A stretch of 26,160 bases of DNA from NCBI GenBank assembly GCA_964481005.1, contig CAYZRY010000013.1:1-26160 (forward strand). The letters run 5' to 3'. The notes beneath the pieces are model-generated. The model ran no database searches, was not told the DNA's origin, and worked only from the letters and a program-made list of their open reading frames with translations. The position numbers and the translations under genes are program-made. Shown here one piece after another: positions 6,603 to 13,431 of the stretch; the stretch's first letter is position 1; each line of letters starts with the position of its first letter. Source of the DNA: CAYZRY01 sp964481005. GTDB taxonomy: Bacteria > Bacillota_I > Bacilli_A > RF39 > UBA660.

Positions 6603-8327
6603 CTAAGGGTTAACTGGTTCTCCTGGATTGTCTTCGCTATTAGTTGAGTTTTTAGCGATTGTAATAGTCAATGTCGCATTGCGCTCAATGACTGTTCCGG
6701 CTGGTCTACTTTGTCCGACAATTGAACCATCTGGATAGTTATTTGTTTCAGTCGTTTCTGTAACTAATCTAAGTCCTTGGACCTTACAGAAGTTTTCAAC
6801 TTCGGCTACTTTCCATCCTTCTTTGACAAAGTCTGGATATTTTTCATATATATCTGGAATATATAGAGTTATCGTATCACCCTTTTTAAGAGTTGTTCCA
6901 GCTTCAGGCTTTTGTTCAAGTATTCCTTGGGCTTCAGTATAGTTATCAACTTCTTTTTTGATCAGTTCAACGTTCATCCCGTAAATGCTTTCAAGCTTGG
7001 TTTTAATTTCTATATAATTACTTCCAGTAAAATCTTCGACGGTGTAAGTTCCTTCACCAAGTGATTCCCAAATAGTTACTTCACGTCCCTTTTTAATTTT
7101 ACGATTGGCAATCGGATCAGTTTTGATAACTTTACCTGCCTCGTACTGACTTGAGACCATCGTCTTGGTTTCATCAGCTACTGCAAGACCAGCATTAGTT
7201 AAAACCGTCCTTGCTTCGTCTACTTCCATGCCCGAGACATCAGGAATGACAATTTCTTTATTCTTTTCCAAAATAGGTGGCACAAAGATGACTAGTAAAG
7301 CTACTAATAGTAATAAGAAGACTGCTGATAAACTGACAATTAGCCAGGTATTTTTATTCTTCTTTGTCTTTTTTACTTTTCTAGCAATCGGCTCTTCCGG
7401 CTTTTCTTCTTTTTTCTTCTTCTGAATGGTCGGAATAGCTGTTTTGACATCGTCAAAATCCTGCTCTGGATACTTGTAGACATGTCTTGCTTGATTAGCT
7501 ACATCTTCATCAAGTGCTACTTCTAAATCTTTTTGCATCTCTTTGATATCACTGTATCTATTTTTAGGATTCTTAGCTGAACACTTCAATATGATATTTT
7601 CAATACTCTGTGGTACTGAAGAGTTTTGTCTACGAACATTAGGAATTGGATCTTTCATGTGTTTTAAAGCTATTTCAACGGCATTTTCTCCCTTGAACGG
7701 AAGAATTCCAGTAAGTAGTTCATAAAAGAGTATTCCCATCGAATAGATGTCACATTTGATAGTTGCTGTCTTACCACTTGCCTGCTCCGGCGGGAGATAG
7801 TGAACTGACCCCATAACCGAATTAGTTTGGGTAAGCTGCGATGAATTCATCGCCATAGCGATACCAAAATCAGTTATTTTGATCTGTCCATCTTCCTGAA
7901 TCATAATGTTTTGTGGTTTTAAGTCACGATGAATGATGTAACTCTTGTGAGCCTCCAAAATTCCATCAGCTAGCTGACTCATAATATCGACTGCTTCACC
8001 TACTGTTAGATGACCACGTTTCTTAAGTAATTGCTTAAGCGTTTTACCTTCGATATATTCCATGACGATATAGTGAGTATTTTCATCTTCACCAACGTCG
8101 TATATTTCAACAATATTAGGGTGAGCTAATTGTGACGCTGAAACTGCTTCACGATTAAAACGACGAATGAACTTTTCATCATTAGCCAAATCACCTCTAA
8201 GTACTTTAATTGCTACTTTTCTATCTAGTATAATATCTTGAGCAAGATAGACATTAGCCATGCCACCTTCCCCAATACTTTTAATGATCTCATAACGATC
8301 ATTTATCTTTTGACCCTTTGTTATCAT
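6603..8327 (-). CDS. prkC: PASTA-domain Ser/Thr protein kinase PrkC (StkP/PknB type)
   Basis: A 574-aa transmembrane kinase. The cytosolic kinase domain (12-270) has the glycine loop GEGGMANVY (19-27), catalytic Lys41, HRDLKPQN (Asp135) and DFG (153-155). A Lys-rich juxtamembrane stretch (303-325) precedes one membrane helix (327-350). Three PASTA-like repeats follow outside the cell, roughly 358-423, 427-492 and 495-560, which in this family bind muropeptides or lipid II. The tail after 560 is short and Ser/Asn/Pro rich. The kinase starts on an ATGA overlap with its antagonist phosphatase prpC. In Firmicutes this pair controls cell wall growth, division and dormancy exit. Substrates in this organism are unknown. 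Confidence 0.97.
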   Translation of the reverse strand: MITKGQKINDRYEIIKSIGEGGMANVYLAQDIILDRKVAIKVLRGDLANDEKFIRRFNREAVSASQLAHPNIVEIYDVGEDENTHYIVMEYIEGKTLKQLLKKRGHLTVGEAVDIMSQLADGILEAHKSYIIHRDLKPQNIMIQEDGQIKITDFGIAMAMNSSQLTQTNSVMGSVHYLPPEQASGKTATIKCDIYSMGILFYELLTGILPFKGENAVEIALKHMKDPIPNVRRQNSSVPQSIENIILKCSAKNPKNRYSDIKEMQKDLEVALDEDVANQARHVYKYPEQDFDDVKTAIPTIQKKKKEEKPEEPIARKVKKTKKNKNTWLIVSLSAVFLLLLVALLVIFVPPILEKNKEIVIPDVSGMEVDEARTVLTNAGLAVADETKTMVSSQYEAGKVIKTDPIANRKIKKGREVTIWESLGEGTYTVEDFTGSNYIEIKTKLESIYGMNVELIKKEVDNYTEAQGILEQKPEAGTTLKKGDTITLYIPDIYEKYPDFVKEGWKVAEVENFCKVQGLRLVTETTETNNYPDGSIVGQSRPAGTVIERNATLTITIAKNSTNSEDNPGEPVNP

Positions 8328-9067
8328 TTCTCACCCTTTTTATCCATTTCAATATATGCTATTGAAATGTTATCGCTTCCCCCACGATTATTACTTTTTC
8401 TTATTAGTCTAATTACTTTATCTTCGATGTCTTCGTCACCGTTTAGGACCTTCTCGATCTGTAACTGATCGAGCATATTGGTAAGTCCATCACTACAAAG
8501 TAGAATAGCTTCGACATCTAAATCACAATCAAAGATATCGATATCAATTGGATTATTTGCTCCAAGTGCCTTCATAAGAACATTTTTCTTAGGATGACCC
8601 TTAGCTTCTTCTTTAGTTAGTTCTCCAGCCTTTAGAAGGAGATTAACAAGTGTATGATCATATGTTACTTTGTGTAACTTATTATCTTTAACAGCAAAGC
8701 CTGACGAATCTCCGACATTACCAAAGAGGATATATTCCTCGGTAATTAGAGCAATGACAAGTGTTGTTCCCATTCCCTTGCTCTCCGGATTTCTAGCAAC
8801 GTGCTCAAAAATCTGTTCATTTATTTCAACGACAATTTTTCTAAGCCAGTTGACAGCATCGACTTTTTCAAATTTATCAAATTCACTTTGAAAGCGCTTT
8901 GATAACTCTTCGATTGCAATTGATGAAGCTATTTCACCAGCTGAATGACCACCCATTCCATCGGCTACAGCCATCAAATACTCGCCACCAGCATTCTTAA
9001 CTATTATTACATTATCTTCATTGTGACTTCTTATTTTCCCGGTATCTGTCAAGTAGTATGACTTCAT
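8324..9067 (-). CDS. prpC: PP2C-type protein phosphatase PrpC/Stp
   Basis: A cytosolic Mn/Mg-dependent Ser/Thr phosphatase of 247 residues that reverses PrkC phosphorylation. PPM-family motifs are in order: RSHNEDN near 13-19, VADGMGGH (34-41, metal ligand Asp36), FGNVGDSSGF (usual form GDSRAY), LLCSDGLTNML and GGSDNISIAYIE with the distal metal Asp. The GDSSGF variant is a mild departure. SD AGGAGG sits 5 nt before the ATG; the start overlaps the rlmN stop by 4 nt (ATGA) and its stop overlaps prkC the same way. rlmN-prpC-prkC-rsgA-rpe is a conserved Firmicutes operon core. Confidence 0.95.
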   Translation of the reverse strand: MKSYYLTDTGKIRSHNEDNVIIVKNAGGEYLMAVADGMGGHSAGEIASSIAIEELSKRFQSEFDKFEKVDAVNWLRKIVVEINEQIFEHVARNPESKGMGTTLVIALITEEYILFGNVGDSSGFAVKDNKLHKVTYDHTLVNLLLKAGELTKEEAKGHPKKNVLMKALGANNPIDIDIFDCDLDVEAILLCSDGLTNMLDQLQIEKVLNGDEDIEDKVIRLIRKSNNRGGSDNISIAYIEMDKKGEK

Positions 9068-10086
9068 AAATCCTCCTTCTGGCTTCGCAATTGTCCGCAG
9101 GCTGCACTGATCGTTCCTCCAAACTCTTTACGAATCGTCACAGGTATCTTTTCTTTTTTCATTATATCATAAAAGAGCATGATATTCTCTTTTTTACTAC
9201 GCTTATAAGTAAAGTGACTAGTTTCATTATAGGGAATTAAATTGACATAACAGTTCATTCCTCTAAGTAACTTAGCTAGCGCTCTAGCATCTTCTGGTCT
9301 ATCGTTTACCCCATCGATACAAATGTATTCAAATGTTAAGCGTCTATTTGTCTTAGCAATGTAATCTCTAAGCGCTTTCATCAGTTCATCAAGTGGATAA
9401 GCCTTAGCAATTGGCATAAGTTCTTTTCTAAGTTCATCACTTGGAGCATGGAGACTTATTGCTAAATTTACTTGATATGGAAGATTGGCAAAATCATAGA
9501 TACGCGGAACTATTCCACAGCTAGAGACAGTGATATGTCTACTGCCGATAGCAAGACCTTTATCATGATTGATAATTTCAATAAACTTGACAAGATTATC
9601 GTAATTATCAAATGGTTCACCTATCCCCATAACGACCACATGACTAACACGTTTACCTGATAACTCCTCGGCAATAAGAACCTGGGTTACCATCTCATCA
9701 GCCCTAAGATCACGCTGCTTCTTAAGTCTACCACTCTCACAGAAACTACAGCCCATATTACAACCAACCTGACTAGAGACACACAAACTGTTTCCATAGT
9801 CATGATTCATTAAAACTGCTTCGATCGAAAGACCATCATCCAAAGTAAATAAATACTTAGAGACATCCCTACCAATCTCTTCTTTATCCAAAGCAGGCAT
9901 GCTAAAACTAAACTCAGTACTAAGTTTATCAATTAATTCTTTTTTAAGATTAGTCATATCTGTAAATTGCTTTACTTTTTTAACGTAAAGCCAGTCATAT
10001 ATTTGACTAGCTTTGAACTTTTTTTCACCCATACCTAATAGATAGTTTTCTAAGTCAATTAGGCTAAGTCCATAGATGTTTTTCAT
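9064..10086 (-). CDS. rlmN: 23S rRNA/tRNA adenine C2 methyltransferase RlmN
   Basis: A radical-SAM methyltransferase making 2-methyladenosine at A2503 of 23S rRNA and at A37 of some tRNAs. The 4Fe-4S motif is CNMGCSFC (CxxxCxxC), followed by VVMGIGEPFDNYDN (SAM region), LAISLHAP and the C-terminal AACGQLR, whose cysteine is the resolving catalytic residue. The frame opens from a TTG at 10101, but the ATG at 10086 has GTAGGTGAT just upstream and gives the usual N-terminus (MKNIYGLSLIDLENYL). It is the first gene of the long operon: an extended -10 promoter at 10103-10111 and the previous gene's terminator at 10118-10146 lie directly upstream. Confidence 0.96.
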   Translation of the reverse strand: MKNIYGLSLIDLENYLLGMGEKKFKASQIYDWLYVKKVKQFTDMTNLKKELIDKLSTEFSFSMPALDKEEIGRDVSKYLFTLDDGLSIEAVLMNHDYGNSLCVSSQVGCNMGCSFCESGRLKKQRDLRADEMVTQVLIAEELSGKRVSHVVVMGIGEPFDNYDNLVKFIEIINHDKGLAIGSRHITVSSCGIVPRIYDFANLPYQVNLAISLHAPSDELRKELMPIAKAYPLDELMKALRDYIAKTNRRLTFEYICIDGVNDRPEDARALAKLLRGMNCYVNLIPYNETSHFTYKRSKKENIMLFYDIMKKEKIPVTIRKEFGGTISAACGQLRSQKEDL

Positions 10087-10102
10087 ATAATCACCTACCA
10101 AA

Positions 10103-10111
10103 ATTATATCA
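10103..10111 (-). promoter_or_regulatory. extended -10 promoter for the rlmN operon
   Basis: TGATATAAT on the minus strand (TATAAT 10103-10108 with TGn upstream). No good -35: the position is occupied by the preceding terminator stem. The TATAAT is only 16 nt from the rlmN ATG, so the leader would be very short, starting almost at the ribosome binding site. Confidence 0.55.
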
Positions 10112-10117
10112 TGAAGA

Positions 10118-10146
10118 AAATAAAAAAGATATGTACTTTACATATC
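10118..10146 (-). terminator. terminator after the 77-aa gene
   Basis: Stem GATATGTA/TACATATC with a 3-nt loop (10128-10146), followed by TTTTTTATTTT on the minus strand. It overlaps the stop codon of the 10145-10378 gene and separates it from the rlmN operon. Confidence 0.85.
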
Positions 10147-10378
10147 AATCTAGTGAAGATATAAACTTTTCATACAGTTCTTTTTTAAGTTTTTTATCAT
10201 CTACCATAGCTACTTCGATAATGTTTGGTCTAAGCTGAAGCATTTTGGCAATAGCGGTCTCAACTGGTTTATCAGTTGTCATCAAATAAAGGTAATCACT
10301 ATTATCATGTGATACTTTACTAACGATTAGATATCTTTTACCATTTACTTTGATAATTCGTCCTATTTCTCTAGCCAT
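10145..10378 (-). CDS. hypothetical protein, 77 aa
   Basis: A small soluble-looking protein. Residues 1-33 suggest paired strands (GRIIKVNGKRYLIVSKV, then DYLYLMTTDKP), resembling a small beta-barrel, and the C-terminal third is a charged helix (KKLKKELYEKFISSL). I do not recognise the family. The ATG is supported by TAGGGAGT 6 nt upstream. It has an extended -10 (10402-10410) between it and the membrane-protein gene, and a terminator at its stop, so it can be expressed alone. It may also receive read-through from the PIG-L/membrane gene pair, as no terminator separates them. Confidence 0.7.
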   Translation of the reverse strand: MAREIGRIIKVNGKRYLIVSKVSHDNSDYLYLMTTDKPVETAIAKMLQLRPNIIEVAMVDDKKLKKELYEKFISSLD

Positions 10379-10401
10379 AGATACTCCCTATTATTAAGAT
10401 G

Positions 10402-10410
10402 ATTATAACA
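10402..10410 (-). promoter_or_regulatory. extended -10 promoter for the 77-aa gene
   Basis: TGTTATAAT on the minus strand (TATAAT 10402-10407). The -35 region is poor (TATCTA at 17-nt spacing), so activity would depend on the extended -10. Confidence 0.5.
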
Positions 10411-10413
10411 CAT

Positions 10414-11481
10414 TTACTTTTTCTTAGATAGGAGTTTTCGGGTATTAAATTCAATGTAGCTTGTAGCTATCAGAGCTGTCAAAGCAAGAAAGCTAGTTGT
10501 CTTAGTAGCTTCAAAAAACGATGACATTTTCTCGTTTGAGACAATTATTGGATAAATTACAGCTTTATCAAAAGCAAGACCAAAGAGCAAGAGATAAAAT
10601 AGGATAAAGATAACTACTTCACGGTTATCAAGTTTGTGATGATTTAGAAACTCTTTAAGTAGAACAAAGACATAAGGAATCATTACAAGTAGTAACATGG
10701 CTTCTATTTTTAAAAAGAGCAATAAGTAAATAAATCCTAAAATAGTACTGATCAATTTTCTACGCATTTTTATAAGTCTAACCCCAAGCATTAAATGAAT
10801 TAGTAAAACCGATAATGAAACAGGAAAGAAAGCACTAGGCATAACTGTTCCTACCTGGAGACTTGGAAAAATGATAATTGATGATAGACCAAAAGCAATT
10901 AAGAAACTAATCAAGAGTCTAAACATATCTTTAATTCCGTATTTGATATCATCTTCGATGTAATAAATTAAAAGCATCATCAAGACTAAGAAAGTAGCTA
11001 TTCCAAAGATCCAGTTACTGATTAGTAACAAAGTCATAGTAATAGTAATTGGATATATTTTTTTGCGATAGATTAAATCTTTTAAAAAGTAAAAAGATAG
11101 GAGCATAAAGGGCATAAATAATACTGCATATACCCTGTATAAGAAAGATGTTGATAAAAGGACAAAAGCAAGTAAAACAGTCGTCTTACGCCAGTCTTTT
11201 TCATTTTCAATAAAAACTTTATGATAAAGAAAAGCAAGACCACCGACAATAATTAAAGTCAGTATCTCAAGATACAAACTATATTCTATTCCTAAAAATC
11301 TAGGCAGTAAAACAAAGGGATTAAATGTCCCCATGTTACTATATAGAAAACTTGTTGCGGCGCTTAATTTAAAAGAAGTTAAATTATTTAAAACAATAAT
11401 ATAATTATCGATATTAATTACATGTAAAAGAGTATGTAAAAAGACAAAAGCTAATATTAAAATTTTACTTGAGTTTTTCAT
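10414..11481 (-). CDS. polytopic membrane protein of unknown function, about 355 aa
   Basis: Hydrophobic throughout, with roughly nine to ten predicted membrane helices (for example 7-24, 67-86, 101-116, 118-135, 143-172, 187-207, 218-235, 245-276, 289-303, 330-341) and short basic loops. The C-terminus is RKLLSKKK. The long outward-looking segment at about 22-66 contains NPFVLLPRFLG. I see no diagnostic motif; glycosyltransferase- or polymerase-like multispanning proteins have this shape, but that is not an assignment. Three in-frame ATGs exist (11499, 11490, 11481), none with a clear ribosome binding site. I prefer 11481, which gives a normal N-terminus and a 17-nt overlap with the upstream PIG-L-like gene, implying coupling. 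Confidence 0.7.
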   Translation of the reverse strand: MKNSSKILILAFVFLHTLLHVINIDNYIIVLNNLTSFKLSAATSFLYSNMGTFNPFVLLPRFLGIEYSLYLEILTLIIVGGLAFLYHKVFIENEKDWRKTTVLLAFVLLSTSFLYRVYAVLFMPFMLLSFYFLKDLIYRKKIYPITITMTLLLISNWIFGIATFLVLMMLLIYYIEDDIKYGIKDMFRLLISFLIAFGLSSIIIFPSLQVGTVMPSAFFPVSLSVLLIHLMLGVRLIKMRRKLISTILGFIYLLLFLKIEAMLLLVMIPYVFVLLKEFLNHHKLDNREVVIFILFYLLLFGLAFDKAVIYPIIVSNEKMSSFFEATKTTSFLALTALIATSYIEFNTRKLLSKKK

Positions 11482-12160
11482 CTTTAACATATTTATCATA
11501 ATCTATAAAACTTTCTCCAAAACTTACATTGGTCATTTTTTCTCTTATTTCATCTTTATTAGTAAACATATCAATCATAGCCTGTTTATTAACAATCGCT
11601 GGTGATGCAGGATCCCATTCAATTAAAACAAGATCTGCAGTATTAAAATAATTTAAATTTTGAGAAAGACGTTCTTTAATAGCATTCTTAGTAACTATTC
11701 TACTAGTTATCTTATGCTGGAGCTGCCCTTCTCCTTTAGGATGATGAGTATATATTTCATTCCAGTGTCTAAGTTTTAATATCTTATCTATTTCAAACTC
11801 TAACTTATCGTAAGAAAGCATCCAGTCATCAAGATTATCTCCGTCATATTCACTAAATCCAAGGAATAGATGTTGATCTTTACTCGAAGCTAAAACTTTG
11901 GCAAGATCTTGTGAAGCGACCCCATCATCTTGACAAGTAATACACACGACCAAGACATCTTTATCGTTTAAAATAGAGCTTGCATACAAAATAGCATCTT
12001 CGTAATGAGAGACAACAAGTAAGGCTTCAGTATCGGCATATTTATCGACAGTAATGCCCTTTTTAGCTTCTCTTTCATATGGAAGAGTATATATATAATA
12101 AGATACTCCAAAAACAAAAATAAGTAGTAAAAGATATTTAATAAGTTCTTTCTTTTTCAT
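11465..12160 (-). CDS. membrane-anchored PIG-L/LmbE-like deacetylase
   Basis: A 231-aa protein with an N-terminal membrane anchor (9-24, basic start), so the catalytic domain is likely extracytoplasmic. The domain resembles PIG-L/LmbE N-acetylglucosaminyl deacetylases: LLVVSHYEDAILYA (47-60) corresponds to the zinc/catalytic AHPDDE motif, keeping His52 and Asp55 but with Glu54 in place of the catalytic-base Asp. YTHHPKGEGQLQHK (137-150) matches the second motif, with His149 as the likely third zinc ligand. Activity is plausible but the variant first motif makes substrate uncertain. The ATG at 12160 follows AGGTGAT (a GTG at 12169 is part of that site). It is paired with the polytopic membrane gene, which suggests modification of a surface glycan or glycolipid. 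Confidence 0.75.
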   Translation of the reverse strand: MKKKELIKYLLLLIFVFGVSYYIYTLPYEREAKKGITVDKYADTEALLVVSHYEDAILYASSILNDKDVLVVCITCQDDGVASQDLAKVLASSKDQHLFLGFSEYDGDNLDDWMLSYDKLEFEIDKILKLRHWNEIYTHHPKGEGQLQHKITSRIVTKNAIKERLSQNLNYFNTADLVLIEWDPASPAIVNKQAMIDMFTNKDEIREKMTNVSFGESFIDYDKYVKDEKLK

Positions 12161-12177
12161 ATTTATCACCTATCTAA

Positions 12178-12206
12178 ATCTTAACACTATAAAAAAACTT
12201 AGTCAA
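12178..12206 (-). promoter_or_regulatory. promoter of the PIG-L-like/membrane protein operon
   Basis: TTGACT (12201-12206), 17-nt spacer, TAAGAT (12178-12183) with extended TG (TGTTAAGAT). The -35 lies inside the 3' arm of a terminator hairpin, and the -10 is about 20 nt from the ATG. Confidence 0.65.
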
Positions 12207-12217
12207 TTAAACTAAGT
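12191..12217 (-). terminator. minus-strand terminator without an obvious gene directly before it
   Basis: Stem ACTTAGT/ACTAAGT with a 7-nt loop, then seven T on the minus strand. The nearest minus-strand gene upstream (12409) already has its own terminator, so this is either a back-up terminator or the end of an unannotated minus-strand transcript from 12218-12388. Confidence 0.65.
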
Positions 12218-12266
12218 GATAATAAATATAAACAAATGAATTACAAACATAATTAAAATAATAATT

Positions 12267-12295
12267 TTGACAGATATTATTTGTTGTGGTATATT
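12267..12295 (+). promoter_or_regulatory. near-consensus plus-strand promoter of a candidate small RNA
   Basis: TTGACA (12267-12272), exactly 17 nt, TATATT (12290-12295), with extended TG (TGGTATATT). It is one of the best promoters in the window and points away from every coding gene nearby, straight into the hairpin at 12304-12355. Confidence 0.75.
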
Positions 12296-12301
12296 TTGAT
12301 T

Positions 12302-12358
12302 AGAAAACGAATTCCCCGTTGCGGCGGTATTGACCGTAGTGGCGATATTCGTTTTTTT
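12302..12358 (+). ncRNA. candidate short structured RNA (about 57 nt), possible regulatory sRNA
   Basis: Predicted transcript from about 12302 (7 nt after the -10) to the T-run at 12352-12358. A 9-bp outer stem AAAACGAAT (12304-12312) with ATTCGTTTT (12347-12355) encloses a GC-rich interior in a very AT-rich intergenic region. The interior has an inner hairpin CGGT-ATTG-ACCG (12325-12336) and a possible CCG/CGG pair (12316-12324), and begins with UUCCCCG. The outer stem plus seven T forms an intrinsic terminator. UCCCC loops are known in Staphylococcus sRNAs (for example RsaE-type) that pair with Shine-Dalgarno regions; using that analogy here is inference. No ORF with a ribosome binding site lies in it. 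The opposite strand also folds but has a weaker T-tract and no comparable promoter. Confidence 0.55.
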
Positions 12359-12383
12359 GTGTAAAAGACTGTTTATTAAATAA

Positions 12384-12410
12384 TAAGAAAAAGCCAATGT
12401 TTGGCTTTTT
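12384..12410 (-). terminator. terminator of the phosphoesterase operon
   Basis: Stem AAAAAGCCAA/TTGGCTTTTT with a 3-nt loop (12388-12410), followed by TTCTTATT on the minus strand, abutting the stop of the 12409 gene. Confidence 0.85.
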
Positions 12411-13431
12411 ATCTTTTAAGTGTTTTAACTTTAGCTTTATCATTTCCATAGATATCTTTATCTGCTGATTTAAAGTAGACATTTTCGGTTGTTAAGTACT
12501 CGATATCTCCATTTTTACTGATATAGAAATCGACAAATAATGCTCCCATTTGATTGAGCAAGTCTCCTCGCTCCATAAATGGTGAATCATCAGTCATACA
12601 ACCTAGATCAAAGGCATGGACATTGCGCCATGTTAATCCTGCTATTTTATGATAGTGTCCTCTAAATAGAGCTTGGGGTTTGACACCACTTTCTAGGGAA
12701 TTAATCGATTCTTGCATTTTATATGTTTTTCCCTTAGCAGATCCTCCATCTGGATGATGGAGTTTAATAAGTAAGTTTTTATTTTTACCTAGTTTAATAT
12801 ATCTTTGATCTTTTCCTAAATATTCCATATCTGGTCTACTTAGGCAAACATGTCTAACGATGTCTGCTCCTGCATTAATATAGTGAGTGTTGTCATGGTT
12901 TCCACTGATTATTTTTGTCGTTATTCCATCTCTTTTAGGATAGTTTGCTACAACATAATCAAACTGTTCATCAAAACCAGCATAAACGGTATCGTAGACA
13001 TGATTAGGACGTTTATTGATATAGTTACCATCTGTTAGGTCTCCGGCATGAAAAACAGTGTTTATTCCTCTTTCAACGCACATATCATAAACTTGGTTAA
13101 TTAAATCTAGTCGATCTTGTTTACTACCTAAATGTGTATCTGATATAAAACAAGCTTGGACAAGTTCACATTCATTCATCGGAGGCTTAATACCCTGTCC
13201 ATCATATTTTCTACGAACTGCTTTACGACGAACTATTTCTATTTCTCCATCTTCACGTTCATTATATTCAAAGTTTTTATTTTTTAAATTTAAATAGTTT
13301 ATAATTGCTCTAATTTCTTTAGGACTACGATTATAATGCTCACAAGCTTCATTAACTGTTACTCCACTTGATAGATATCTAGTAAAGGCATTTATTTCTT
13401 TATAACTCATTCCTGTTTTATAATTTGCCAT
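12409..13431 (-). CDS. HTH-metallophosphoesterase, 340 aa (apparently active copy)
   Basis: Residues 8-50 look like a helix-turn-helix (MSYKEINAFTRYLSSGVTVNEACEH, then SPKEIRAIINYL), followed by a linker and a calcineurin-type phosphoesterase domain. The five metal motifs are intact: DTH (Asp98, His100), GD (Gly130-Asp131), GNHD (177-180), HH (225-226) and GHYH (258-261). The family includes nucleases, phosphodiesterases and phosphatases; the DNA-binding-like N-terminus suggests a nucleic-acid substrate or regulation, which is inference. SD AGGAGG lies 6 nt before the ATG. It overlaps the upstream paralogue (13418-14452) by 14 nt and is followed by a terminator. Length and domain order match the paralogue, so the two arose by tandem duplication. 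Confidence 0.88.
   Translation of the reverse strand: MANYKTGMSYKEINAFTRYLSSGVTVNEACEHYNRSPKEIRAIINYLNLKNKNFEYNEREDGEIEIVRRKAVRRKYDGQGIKPPMNECELVQACFISDTHLGSKQDRLDLINQVYDMCVERGINTVFHAGDLTDGNYINKRPNHVYDTVYAGFDEQFDYVVANYPKRDGITTKIISGNHDNTHYINAGADIVRHVCLSRPDMEYLGKDQRYIKLGKNKNLLIKLHHPDGGSAKGKTYKMQESINSLESGVKPQALFRGHYHKIAGLTWRNVHAFDLGCMTDDSPFMERGDLLNQMGALFVDFYISKNGDIEYLTTENVYFKSADKDIYGNDKAKVKTLKR

Noticed and set aside
9064..10086. Cfr-type antibiotic-resistance methyltransferase instead of RlmN
   Set aside because: Gene position in the rlmN-prpC-prkC block and C-terminal AACGQLR context fit housekeeping RlmN; nothing points to Cfr.
12212..12482. Two minus-strand frames of 60-61 codons across the intergenic hairpin region
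   Set aside because: No ribosome binding sites, low-complexity hydrophobic or out-of-frame composition, and they run through a terminator and the structured element; better explained as chance open frames.
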